Below, one piece after another: positions 44,813 through 56,750 of a DNA stretch of 64,000 bases. The position numbers were made by a program, and so were the translations under genes. How positions within the stretch are numbered: the stretch's first letter is position 1; every line of letters begins with the position of its first letter. Source of the DNA: Brachycybe producta (taxonomy: Eukaryota > Arthropoda > Diplopoda > Playtdesmida > Andrognathidae); contig JAUPFP010000014.1 in the NCBI GenBank assembly GCA_036925085.1, forward strand, positions 2,917,501-2,981,500, written 5' to 3'. Under the pieces are notes generated by a model. The model did not search any database, was not told where the DNA came from, and saw only the letters and a program-made list of their open reading frames with translations.

Positions 44813-46524
44813 TGTTTTCAATTGAAAACAGTTGCAAACCACGTTTTAATAAACGAAAATTGAAAGAACCACTGAAAACATAAGAGCAGACTAAAAACAA
44901 ACCTTATGTGAAATGACATCACATTTATGTAACTAATAACGTTGTTACCAAAGTAAATACTAATATGGCGTTATTCGTAATAAAAGTAAAAAAATACGCC
45001 ATATTCGTACACCCCCTACTCCTTTATGAGAACTAAGTTATGCATAACACAATTGCATCTAAATTTTAATGTAAGTATGTTCGCTAATGTTATCTCACTT
45101 TTTTACAGGATCGTCCTCTGGTGACAGCCAGTTTACGTAATCTTTTGTTTAATGGATTGCTTGGAGCATAATCTACTTTTCTATTAATTACACACAAACT
45201 TAATAAGAAATTTGCTCTGACAAATCTAAGTACTCGATGAAACCCGATCAGCAAGCAAGCAATGACAAATATATGCGTTCGCGAACATATTTATAAATAC
45301 GAAATTTATGCTTCCATAACGTGTCCGCAAACGTATACTTACGTCCGCAAGTAAATAAAACCGCCAAATTTGAATGAGAATTTCCTTTTTCACTCAAAAA
45401 AAGACCAAAACAAACAAAAAAATTAATCGGTTAAATGTTTTATTGAGAAGGGAGAAAATATATAAACATGTGGGTGAATATTATGAATGGAAATGGAAAG
45501 AAAAATAACACAAGTATTTGCACACAAAATGTGTAATAGCAATCAAAATGCTTTGCAAAGCGAATGAATATAGTATAATAAAAATAATGCAAAGCTTTTT
45601 GCATATCATTTAACGACATGAGACACACAAACACGCGCCTCGATTAAATTTGATTTCTCTGGAAGCTCGATGACGTCATGCCAAGCCCCCCTGGTAATCA
45701 CATGACGTCATCGAAGATGCTTGCAAGAGATTTTTTTTAAAAAATTTGCTGCTGTAGTAACTTTTTTTTTTACCAATCTTTCCGTTTTTAATGCTTTGGA
45801 ATGAAGAGAAAAATGAAGTTTTAACATGCAAAATGATCCGATAATTTAAAAAAGTAAACGTTTTGCAACAAAAAAAAAGAGAGAAAATATCTAAAACATT
45901 TCCATTTTTCTTTTCCAAACGAAAAGAAAAAAAAAGGAATCAATTTATGTGCTAAAGTTCCGCACTTAACAATTGTCACATTTTAGAAAAATCTGTAGGC
46001 AATAATTGATTCGTTTATGAATGTTGTTTAAAAAAAATGAATAAAAACCGATCTCGATGCAAAACATTATAATTATTTTGGAGGTTGCATCAAATATTTC
46101 AACACGTTGAATGCTAACAGAAGAGCATGACTGTTGCAGAGATTAAGATACAAGGTTAAAAAACAAAATCCGTCGAGAACTTATCGTAATTAAGGTTCCT
46201 TTTCTTCGTACGAATTACATCCCAGAAAAAGACGGTTCGACGAACCAAAAAAATAACACGAAAATAAAAGAAAAACCAATTACACACAATTTGTATATGA
46301 ATTACAAGTAACTGTTTACGCTAAACGAACTTTTTTTAAGTTACTACTACCATAAGTTACTTGAAATTAATTTTAAAATTTTATAGCTATATGAAGTTAT
46401 GTCTAAAAAGTATATTCAGTTAAAGTTATTTAAATTTATCACAAAATTTCTACAAAAAAACAACGAAATAATGAAATATTTTGAGTGATAAAATGACATC
46501 TTACCGACAAACAAATAAGATATT
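44813..46524. other. HCF 3' region and upstream of coiled-coil gene
   Basis: 46524 down to about 45430 is probably HCF 3'UTR, with a minus-strand AATAAA-type signal near 45438. At 44963-45005 there is an ATATGGCG...CGCCATAT inverted pair, resembling 54597-54645. CATGACGTCATCG lies at 45702. No coding is seen. Confidence 0.45.
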
Positions 46525-49500
46525 TTATGCCGATTCGTCCGTTTTTGGTTTCTTCAATGGTGTCGCTGGTTTTCTATAAGAACATGTAAAAAATCAATTT
46601 TAATTTGTCTGTTTTTTCAAAAGATAGAAAATTTCTTACGTTTCTGCTGTCTGCCTCTTAGTTGATGTTGGAGCAGCTCGTGGAGCAGCGGGAGACGAGC
46701 TATCTGTTAAGACAAATCATAAGACCACACTTGTTTTAACACGACAGGAGGACAAAAGACAAAACCGAGGCATTAATCTTAAATTTCAGTACCTTGAAGC
46801 CACCTGACTTGAGTGGCTGGGCCATAACCCTTTTCGTTACGAGCTGCGATCCGAAATATGATTGCAGCTTTTGTGGTGTGATCAATGTGCGCAGATAGAA
46901 GAACATTATTGTTTACGGTACACGTCGGATTTGGACCACAATAAACACGAACAAAAGCTAACTGAGAAGGACCGGATGTCACAGTCTTCGTATCACCCTA
47001 GGGGTTTTTTTTAAATGAAAACATTAAGTTTTCAGTTGAGAGTCTAACAAAAACGTGAAGTTTGGACTTTTCACGAACAATGATCGACTCGGAAAAATCC
47101 CTAGCCAAACATTTTGTTGTCGATTTCCCACAAAACGTGAATCCATTTCAAACAATATATATATATATATATACCTGGCTCTGTGTCGTCGCACTACGAA
47201 CGGCCAAATACACAGAGTATTCCGTTATCTTTCCGAGAGTATTCTGTGGAGGTTCCCACGAAAGATGAGCTCCATCGATTCCCTGAAACATTAAAAATGG
47301 AAACATCATACAGACTTTCGTATCTTTGTTAAAACATGTATATTTGCCGTATTGTTAACCTTGCTTATCTTAATTGCCGACGGTGCTCCAGGATAACCAG
47401 GCAAACACGTTTTGAAAGCCGAGACTTCGCTCCACGGACCACGACCACAAGCATTGATACCGGCAACACGAAACTTGTAAGCCGTACCCGGAAGAAGTTC
47501 TCGTTTCTTGAGAATACTGTGATCCGGAACAGATACGACATCCACATCCTGAAATACAATAATGATAGATAACAATCGAGTAAACTAGACTATTATAACA
47601 GAAAATCAGAAGAAAGCCTAACGTCGTCTTTCTTTTCACCCGTCTCCGACGGCAAATAGAAATGAGAAACAATACTCGAAGTGCCCTTTATGATGCCAAC
47701 GTCGAACCACTGATTATCCTTTCGAGCCAATGGACTCAGTTTTATTTCACCCTGTCTCGACGACTCGCCCTGATCCATTCCGTTGGTTGACGGCGAAACA
47801 TTCGAAACAGGCGACGGTGACGGAATCGGTGCAGAATAAGAAGAAGCCGAAATCGTAGCAGCAGGAGCGATGCTGACAGCAGATGAGATCGCTGCACTGG
47901 CCAAAGTAGCGAGAGGATCTGAAGAAAACAAAAAAATATAATCCAGCAACCATCTTTGTCAGCGAGCTGCAAGACTCTTTAAAGTACCAGTTGCCGGTTC
48001 CGTTGTTTCGACCGGCAATTTGGGAATTATGTCCGCTTCGAGAGAAGCCATCGCCAACGCATCGATATTTCCGATTAAAGATGCCGTCGTCGTAGGTTTC
48101 ACATCTTCCGTAGTTTCCATAGGTTCTTCTTTCGTTATAGCAGCTGTACGAGATAAAACTATTGCATAATTGACATAAACTCTTCAAAGAACGTTTCTAA
48201 TGAACAATACTCGGAGTTGGTGTATGAAAAACAGATGCCGAAAGAAGGGTTTCGGGAATTGCAATGGTTGCAAGACCAGACGCATCGGATATGGTTATGG
48301 TGCCTCTCGGGGCGGTCGTTGGTTCCGTTTCAGGTATCGGTTCAGCCTCCATGGGCTGCACCTGCTCTTGTTCGATGCCTGAATCAACCAATACTCACAT
48401 TTAATACAAATTTATTTTTAAAAAAACACATCAAATACAAGGCGATATTAACCTAAAGCTCCCTGAATAGCTGCATCGGTTAGTTCACTTATATTTAACA
48501 AATGTCCTGCAATGTCACCTCCTACAGATGTGTCTGGGTTTTCAAGATTCATGGCACCACCTAACATTTCTTCGGGCGCATTCGGTGGATTTTCACCAGT
48601 TTCTTCGTTATCGCCACCGTCGGGATTATCAGGATTTCGTGGTATTTCAGGACTTCCAGGTACTTGAAGCACATCTTGATTAAGAGCCTCACTTGGGTTA
48701 CTGGCCCCTTCAGCATTTTCATTTCCGCCATCTCCAGGATTGCCTGGATTACTGACGTTATGAGGATTGCCAGGATTACCATTATTGTGAGGATTTCCAG
48801 GATTACCATTATTGTGAGGATTTCCAGGGTTTCCAGGATTATCACCATCTTGAACATTATGAGGATTTCCAGGATTGTGTGGGTTTCCTGGATTCCCGGG
48901 GTTGTGAGGAATCCCCGCATTCCCGGGATTATGTGGATTTCCCGGATTCCCGGGGTTATGTGGGTTTCCCGGATTCCCGGAATTGGGAGGACTTCCCGGA
49001 TTGCCTGGATTATGATTCCCCGGGTTATTTGGGTTTCCCGGATTCCCCGGGTTATTTGGGTTTCCCGGATTCCCCGGGTTATTTGGGTTTCCCGGATTCC
49101 CCGGGTTATGTGGGTTTCCCGGATTCCCCGGGTTATGTGGGTTTCCCGGATTCCCCGGGTTATGAGGGTTTCCCGGATTCCCCGGGTTATGAGGGTTTCC
49201 CGGATTCCCCGGGTTATGAGGGTTTCCCGGATTCCCCGGGTTATGAGGGTTTCCCGAATTCCCCGGGTTATGAGGGTTTCCCGGATTTCCCGGGTTATGT
49301 GGGTTTCCCGGATTCCCAGGGTTGTGTGGACTTCCTGGATTGCCTGGGTTTCCAGGATTATGAGGGTTTCCGTGATCTTCAGGGTCATGAGGGTTCCCTG
49401 GATTATGTGGGTTTCCAGGATTGTTTGGATCTTCAGGATTTCCTAGATTATGTGGATCTTCTGGATTAAGTGGATTTTCTGGCTCTTCTGGATTCACACC

Positions 49501-52500
49501 TTCTACAATGGCTGCCTGATTAAGAACACCAACCAAAGATGGGTCGACCTCAATCAACTGATTAAGAGAGTCGGGCATCGTCAACATAGATAATTCTGCT
49601 GCAGAATGACCGGAAGTCAACTCGGATACATCTCCTTCAACTGCACCTTGAAGAGACAACTGAAGGGGGTCCGCTTGAACAATGCCGAGATCAGTTGTTG
49701 TGACACCGGCTGCCCTCAACGCTTCTACACCAAAAACACAAAAATGAAATCTATCGAAGGCGACCATTCAAAACAACAAACACTATTCAAATCACTTCGT
49801 ACCGAGCGTTTCCGCACTAACTTCCGTGGCCGTAATGCTTTCAAATCCGGCTCCTGCAGATACCATTGTCGCATCAGAAAGAGAATGTGCTCCTAATGTA
49901 GGAGCCGATACAACAACGACCTTTGGTGCCATCGTAAGTGTTTGTGCAGTTGTCATCGCAATACTAGACAATGCTTGGGATGTCAAAAGAGAGATTGGAG
50001 ATGCTAAAACAAAGAAGCAGAACACTGAAGTTCGGTAACAATGCAAATCTACAAAAACGCTACCTGCTTGTGTCGTTGTAACAGTGTTAATCAAAGAAGC
50101 CTGCGTAGAAGGTGTGAGAGATGCAGCTTGCGACGTTACGAGTGTAACTGTTTTCGTTTGTCCTTGAGGCGTTGTCATTGCGACCGTCACTGGCTTCCCA
50201 CCGATAGTAAATGCTTGAGTTCCAGACGGCAGAACTCCTTGAGCCGGAACGGCCAAAAGCTGAGCCATTCCGCTTCCTGCAGCATTCAAAAGTGTAGCTC
50301 CAGATGTTCCAGCCAGAGATTTCGCCGCTAAAGTAAGTGTCGTCGGTTTGTTTCCCGTTGCTGCCGATGCCGGCATCGTGAACGTGATCGGAGACGAAGT
50401 TGTCGAAGTCTGAACTCCCGGAGTAGCCGTAGTGGTGATGATATGGAACGTCTGATTACCAGATGCTAATCCGGATGAAACGACGATCATCTTAACTCCC
50501 GAAGGCGTGTTAACAGTGTTAATAGTGCTTCCGGCAGGAATGGGAACCACGTTGACAGTCGACGTTCCCGTTTTAGCTAGAAGTTTAAATAAAAACAGGA
50601 GAATTTTTACTTCTTTCTTGGCTCCTTCTACAAATAATACCAATACCTCCTCCCGATGCAGACATGGTAGTTGCTGAAACTGTTTTCAGTGGAGTTCCCG
50701 TCGTAACAACAATGATTTGAGTCGTGGGGGTTCCAATTTTTGGCATTGTCGTCAGGATCTTTGTTGGTGTTCCCGGTTGACCCCCTTTTGGTGCAGCTAT
50801 AACGATAGTCTACAAGAAAACATTTGAGATCAGATTCCTTTTTTCCGGATTCCCGGTGGGCGGGTTTTCAGTTTTGGATATAACACGACATTTTCGTACC
50901 TGTTTTGGTAGGGCAGTTGTTGTGATACCGCCCGTGGTTGAAGGTTTAGCCATTGTAACCATCGTAGATGGAATCGTCTTAATGATAGTCGATAAAACTT
51001 TTCCTTGTTGCTACATTTCAAATGAAAAAAAAAATCACCAGTTGATTGAAGTTAAGACTTAAAAACTTCAATTATTTCACAAAAAGCTTGAGATATTAAA
51101 GCAAGATGTTTAAAAATAAAACCACAAAGTAGTCTCTTTGTTATGATTGGAAAGTTTTTAAATGTTTGTTGATATTCTCATTATTATTATTAAATTTACA
51201 GTCTTTAATGTCTATACTTTTAAAAAAATTGTCATACTTGAGGCGAAACAGACTGAAGACCTAAAATTGTCTGTTGTTGTCCACCAGCTTGAGTCGTTAA
51301 AATGGCTGTCGCAGGTTTTCCACTCCCGGTTTGCGTCGTAACTAACTTAACGATCGTAGCTCCCTGTGGAATTGTTTTTCCCTAGATACGAAAACAAGTT
51401 CATTCGTAAATTACATGTTTCAATCATCGGAAGTCGATAAAAAAAAACGCACTCCAACTTGAACTTGTTGCGTTTGAACTTGTCCCGTTCCGGGTTTTCC
51501 TTGTATGAGACTAACTTTCGGCATCTATTAAAAAAACAATTAAAAAAACGATAAGAAGAACTCATCCGAAGCCACCTGTTGCAATGACGTTAGAAACTTA
51601 CCGTTGCAACAGTCATTCCCTGTGGAGTCTTAACCAACGTTACGATCTGAGGTTGTCCAGTTCCACCCGGACCCTTCTGCAAAGTGATAATCTGTTGTTT
51701 ACCAGCCGTTCCAGCAATTCCAGACTTTAGCAAAGTGCCAGGAGATGCAACCCTCAAGGTACCGGGACTACCTACATAACACATCCAAAGAAACGAAATC
51801 AAACATTTGTAAACAGTTCAATTCCAATGCTAGATACTGACCTGGTGTCACTTTGAAACCTTGAGGTGTCATTATTGTCGGAGTAACCACTTTGATACCG
51901 GTCGGTGTCGTCATTCCGGCCGTTGTTATCTTCTGAGTGGCTACGGCGGCTTCAGCAAGCGCAGCTATTCCACTCATAGTGGTCGCAGTGCTGGTTCCCT
52001 GTTACGATAGCAACATAATACGTCATAAGAAAAGTAATCTACACGTTGTCGTACAATATAAACATTTACAACTGTTCCAGCTTTGAGTATTTGCGCAGTG
52101 GCTGCACCGGACGTAAGGGCCTTTAGTTGTTGGGCGCTAACAGTAATCTGCCCTTTAGTACGGACAACATTTATGGTTGCTATTTGTCGAAACACCATAG
52201 ATTAGCACAAATAAATTCAGACAAAACAACAAAACTCAAATTTACGTCTGACTGTCGTTGCGGGACTTAAAGTCAATGTCGTCGGCGTAATGCCACGAAC
52301 TGGTAATCTAATCTGTGCTTGTCCAGGGGCTAGAAAGTAACCAAATATAAAAAATGAGCTACCAAAACAAAAGTTTAAGCGCTTAAAAATCGATTTTGAA
52401 ACAGTAAAACACACCAATGGGCCTGGCAATCAACGATTGTTGCTGCATCACTGGCCTGGAGACAAGTTGACCTGGAGAAGCAGCAATTGCCGGAGTCAAA

Positions 52501-55500
52501 ATTGAAGTAACGACAGATGTGGCAGCTAAGGGAGTCGCAGGTGAAGGGGGCACCGAAGTACCGGGAATCAAAAGAGAAGTTGTCGCAACAACAGGAGTCG
52601 AAAGAGAAGGAGAAACAATTAAAGGAGTGACTGCAGTCGTGAGGGTGGCTGCAGAAGGAGAGGAAACAGTTGCAGGAGTTGCAGCCGAGACTGGCGCCGC
52701 GGCGGCCGTCGTCGTCGTCGGTGGCATATCATATTTTTGCAATTGAAGCAAATAAGAATCGGCTAAAATAATTAAACCGACGATAAAAAAAAAACGAAAG
52801 CAAACAAGTTACGCTTTGAATCGTTACCAGTTGGAACAGTTCCCCAACAAACTTCGAGGTTGTTTGTACTCGCTCTCACGAGTTGAACTCGAGTCGGGGC
52901 AGTCGGTTTCTCCGTCTCGAGATACCAGAGATCTTTACAGCAAACTTGATTGTTCCACGCTTTTCTATAACCGTCTCGACCACTCCAAATGTAGAGTCTT
53001 GTGTGAATGGCTACGGAACAATGTCCCGCACGAGCTCTCGGAACGGCATCCTCGAATCCTTCCATAGATAACAGCTCCCATGCCATCGTTTCTAAAGTTT
53101 ACAACGAGTACGATGGTTGTTTCTTCTTAAAACTGCTCTTAAAGTAAAATTTGCAAAATAGAATTACCGAGATTTAGACAAGCTAACGAATTAGTGCATT
53201 TCCATTCCTTTTCATGAGTTGCAACTTTGATATCGTCCATTACGAGTGGAACCCAACCTCCAAATACAAACATTCTGAAATATAAAACACTCCACAATCA
53301 GTAACACAAATCAAAACAAACATAATGCTAAATTATTGACCTATGTCCGATAAGTGTCGCTGAATGAAGACTACGAGGAAGTGGCGGTGTTCCGTGAACC
53401 ATCGGTTTGCTCCAAGTCATCGATTCTACACAATAAAAAAAATTAGAAGCGAACGAAAACTAGTGTTCAGAACTTATTCTGAACTAAAGAGGTAAGAACA
53501 AACCGATATCAAGTTGCCAAAGATCGCCGAGACGACAGCCGCTCATACCACCGTAAATAACCAATCTCGACCTTTTCCCGTCTTTCTCTTGATAAGCGAC
53601 GCTAGTGTGTGACTCACGAGGAGGAGGAGGTTGGCCGAAATAGACAGGAGCATCCCAGGACATCTGATTAGAGTTTGGACGCATCTCCAAAGTGTAAATA
53701 TCGTTCAAATATCTGTTAAAAGAGCAAACAAGTTAGAAATCAGGCCTAATATGTTGTTAAGACGGTAGCAACCGTGGAATGTTGTTCTTGGGATCTTCAC
53801 TATCGTTAGCGAGTCCTCCAAAAAGAAACGCTCTGTGTCCTATCAATGTGAAACTGTGTCCCAACCGAGGACACGGTGGGTTTCCGTTCTTCGGTCCTTT
53901 CGGCTTCAGTCTTTTCCATTCCCAGCGGCTAGCTTGGAGTTCGTACAGCTCGTTAGAGTACTTTCCGTACTCGACCATTCCTCCAAAAACGAGGATTCGT
54001 GTTCCATCTACTACGAATCCGTACGCCGCACATCCTGGAGGAATGTCGCCTTTCACTGATGGAACGAACCATTGATTTGTAGCTAAAACGGCAAACAAAA
54101 CATAAATAAATTACTACTAAAATATAATAATTAATAACAGTTAGTTTGCAAAATTACTAGACAATGTGCGCAACCACCATTTCCGGTAGTAAATCTGCAA
54201 AATTTAGGCATCATTTATAATTATTTCAGATATTCTGCACATGTTTAAAAAAAACGATATAAATTATGTGGTTTTTCGTATTGCTTAGTGATTTTATATA
54301 AATAACTGATTTAAATTTTGGCGGAAATATATCGATAATTTAATTATCAATAATATTTCAATTACCGAATATGGGAAACTAAAAACGGAAATTACTATAA
54401 AGCCTGTCATCAATTAAAGTAATTCGTTTCTAAAAAAAAAAAAAGTAGCAAATATTTTGTGTCCTTTTTATAAGACTTTAATAATAATCAAGGAAACAAA
54501 ATGGCATCATAAAACCCCACCATCAACATGCATTCACTCAATGACAAAAAAAAATGACGCGTGATGCCAAAATAGTGAAGTTATGCATAGCGTCCTAATA
54601 TGGCGAATTTGCTTTATGATTCACGCTAAAACGCCATATTTATTATTTATTCTGATGCTATGGTGTGGCTTTAATCCAGTGAATCAGAGATACAGAACTT
54701 CACTGAAGTAACATTTACTCATGTTCTCTCTCTACCTGAGTTACAATTCTTTCAATGAAACATAATTGCGTCATCCAATTACCTTCAATGAAATTGAATG
54801 AATAGCCACCAACAATACAAACTTTATTTATACGGAATAAAATATTGATATTAGTTGCATATGCCAGTTTAATCTATAAATTACATGAAATGGCACCCAA
54901 TATCGTAAGAAAACGTCGTAAAACTTTATGCGGATAATGAAAGCCCGTTAACAATCTTACGTCATACATATAGAAAATATGATGTTTACTGCATAGAGTA
55001 CTAATATGGCGTCTTGTCTATTCCTTTGTATGACAAGAAATTGACATATACCATCAACCTCACACATTCATACGTTAAACAGATTGCATCGAAATTTTAC
55101 TAAGTACGGTCTACACATGCCCTATCCCCTACCATGGAGCAAGCTTTATCGCTAGCCGCCATTCAAAAAAACACCCGGATGTCAATCCGTAAGCACCATA
55201 CATATATTAACGGCTACGATGTCTACAACCTCCGAATGACGTCATAAAACCTTCTTGTTAGTAAAGGAGAAGTGACATTTCACGGACATTCCTGTTCCGT
55301 AACCGTCTACGTAAGAATATTTCGCTATGGGCACCATTATGAACAATAAAGACTTCTAATGGATATTTTGTATGCTGACATAAACAAAAACCATTTTATT
55401 AAATGACATTGACAAGAAACTGAAAGAAAATAGAGAAATCCCTCTAATAAAGCACGACTGACAAAGTGCGAATGTGCGTACGCGCGCAAAATGCCCTCGC

Positions 55501-55826
55501 ATGAAGCATGTTTACTCCGCCCACTCCCTATCGGTAACAATAGGCAGCGCGAGCCACAAGAGAAGCCGATCATCTATCCTCCCTCCCCCCTCTACACAAG
55601 GATCCATAGACTAGCATTGGGCGCCGCCATTTTAGCGGCAAATGACAAGCGAATAGACAAACTGACCTGTATTGTAAACATGAAGTTCATCAACGATTCC
55701 TTCGTTTCCGCCGCCGAATACAATCATTAAATCCTTTATTGCAACCGCTCTGTGGCCGTGCCGAGGCCGTGGACATGGTCCCGTTGTGTTTGTGACTCTC
55801 TTCCACTTCAGTATGGGTGCCGCCAT
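46525..55826 (-). CDS. HCFC1: Host cell factor 1 homolog
   Basis: HCF-1 is a nuclear scaffold that links DNA-binding factors (ZNF143, THAP11, E2F) to chromatin enzymes and controls cell-cycle genes. Exon 1 (55826-55667) starts [11 protein letters not shown] and reads [13 protein letters not shown]-like, then [18 protein letters not shown] 1.6-kb intron follows, then the Kelch propeller ([81 protein letters not shown]) down to about 52830. A long Thr/Val/Ala/Gly-rich basic-type region fills 52765-49800. One large exon (about 49725-48455) holds the Asn-Pro-Gly repeat. [21 protein letters not shown] segment and two fibronectin-III repeats ([39 protein letters not shown]) follow, and the NLS-like [15 protein letters not shown] ends it at 46525. 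About 25 exons. No HCF-PRO repeats were found. Confidence 0.96.
48700..49500 (-). repeat. 27-bp minisatellite coding an Asn-Pro-Gly array in HCF
   Basis: On the coding strand the unit encodes a nine-residue period NPGNPGNPH (H or N at the last place). Eleven consecutive units between about 49020 and 49316 are nearly identical, e.g. CCGGGTTATGTGGGTTTCCC on the plus strand. Flanking units are more diverged and mix in Asp, Glu and Gly. Unit length is a multiple of three, so all units stay in the HCF frame. It also keeps other frames open on both strands, which are not genes. Confidence 0.95.
54597..54645. repeat. ATATGGCG inverted pair in HCF intron 1
   Basis: CTAATATGGCGAATTTG and, inverted, AAACGCCATATTTATTA. 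The same arrangement occurs at 44963-45005 and a single arm at about 55002-55018; it may be a small dispersed element. Confidence 0.4.
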
Positions 55827-55830
55827 CTTG
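55816..55830 (-). promoter_or_regulatory. YY1-type motif over the HCF start codon
   Basis: The HCF initiator ATG is embedded in CAAGATGGCGGC, a perfect YY1-type downstream element. Such placement is common in TATA-less promoters and implies a short 5'UTR. Confidence 0.55.
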
Positions 55831-56065
55831 TATTATACCCACAATGCAAATTACAATGGACGAAATTACAGCCTCTTAAATTTTTATATGGGGGCTATGA
55901 CGAAAGCCCCGGATGACAATAAACTTGAATTTTTGCTTATACTGAACCGTTTTTTATAAAATAAAGATCAATCGTTTTATTTTCTAATAAAATAATGTTT
56001 TCTATCAAAGAAAATTGCACTCAAACCTTTAAATAAAAAATAACATGTCGTTTTCAAACTGTATT

Positions 56066-56188
56066 GCCCATAATGCACTGCGCCACTCACAGCAAACGTC
56101 ATATAATGGCGGGAAAAAAAAATCGGGTGTCAAGTATACCCATAATGCTTTGCGCTCGCACTTACATAGCATATGGCGGGAAAAAAAA
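56066..56188. promoter_or_regulatory. Duplicated ZNF143/THAP11-like plus E2F/YY1-like module upstream of HCF
   Basis: CCCATAATGC...TGCGC occurs at 56067-56083 (CCCATAATGCACTGCGC) and 56139-56155 (CCCATAATGCTTTGCGC); each is followed by ATGGCGGGAAAA (GGCGGGAAA at 56108-56116 and 56175-56183). The first motif fits the ZNF143/Staf SBS consensus (TTCCCANMATGCNNTGCG) and the second is a canonical E2F site overlapping a YY1 core. The period is about 70 bp. A weaker ACCCACAATGC lies at 55838. They are about 240-360 bp upstream of the HCF start codon. Confidence 0.6.
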
Positions 56189-56750
56189 GCTCTCAATGTT
56201 AATCAATGGGAGAAACTTAATTTAAGCTAAAAGTTTAATTAAAAACATGCAAATAAAAATTAACATGTAAAACTTTTTTTTAGAAATTATCCATTTTATA
56301 GCAAATAAAAAATAAAGTCTTAAAAATGCTTAATATGTTAGAAAATTATTCATTTATGCAAATCAAAATATATACTGGTATTATATGAAAAGAATTAATT
56401 AATTTGTTAACAAACACTTAAATGTTGCAAGCCTTTCAAGATTTTTTTAATATTTTTACTCGATCTATTCATACTTACCTTTGTATTAATGTGAAATGTG
56501 TTTTTTATTAAAATAAAAACTTTTGAGGTTTTGTTTAAGTAATCTTTATTTGGGTCATTTCTCTGACAAACTTCTTATTCTCTCAATCTTAAAATTGTGA
56601 TGAATGCATTTTATTAAAGGATGGTTACGTCGTGACTGATACAACAAACAAACATTCTCGATTTTTCAAAATTCAACACAAAAACTATTTGAAATAATAG
56701 CATTATTTGCATTTGAAATAGTGCAAATAATTCACCATGTTTTTTTTTGT
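56189..56750. other. Region between the HCF upstream module and ATP synthase gamma
   Basis: AT-rich. It probably holds the ATP5F1C 3'UTR; a minus-strand AATAAA-like signal occurs near 56503-56515. Nothing else is seen. Confidence 0.4.

Noticed and set aside
48561-49469. Long open frames on both strands overlapping the HCF repeat exon (up to 275 residues)
   Set aside because: The 27-bp unit is a multiple of three, so any frame free of stops in one unit stays open. They have no family similarity and the HCF frame continues across the exon borders.
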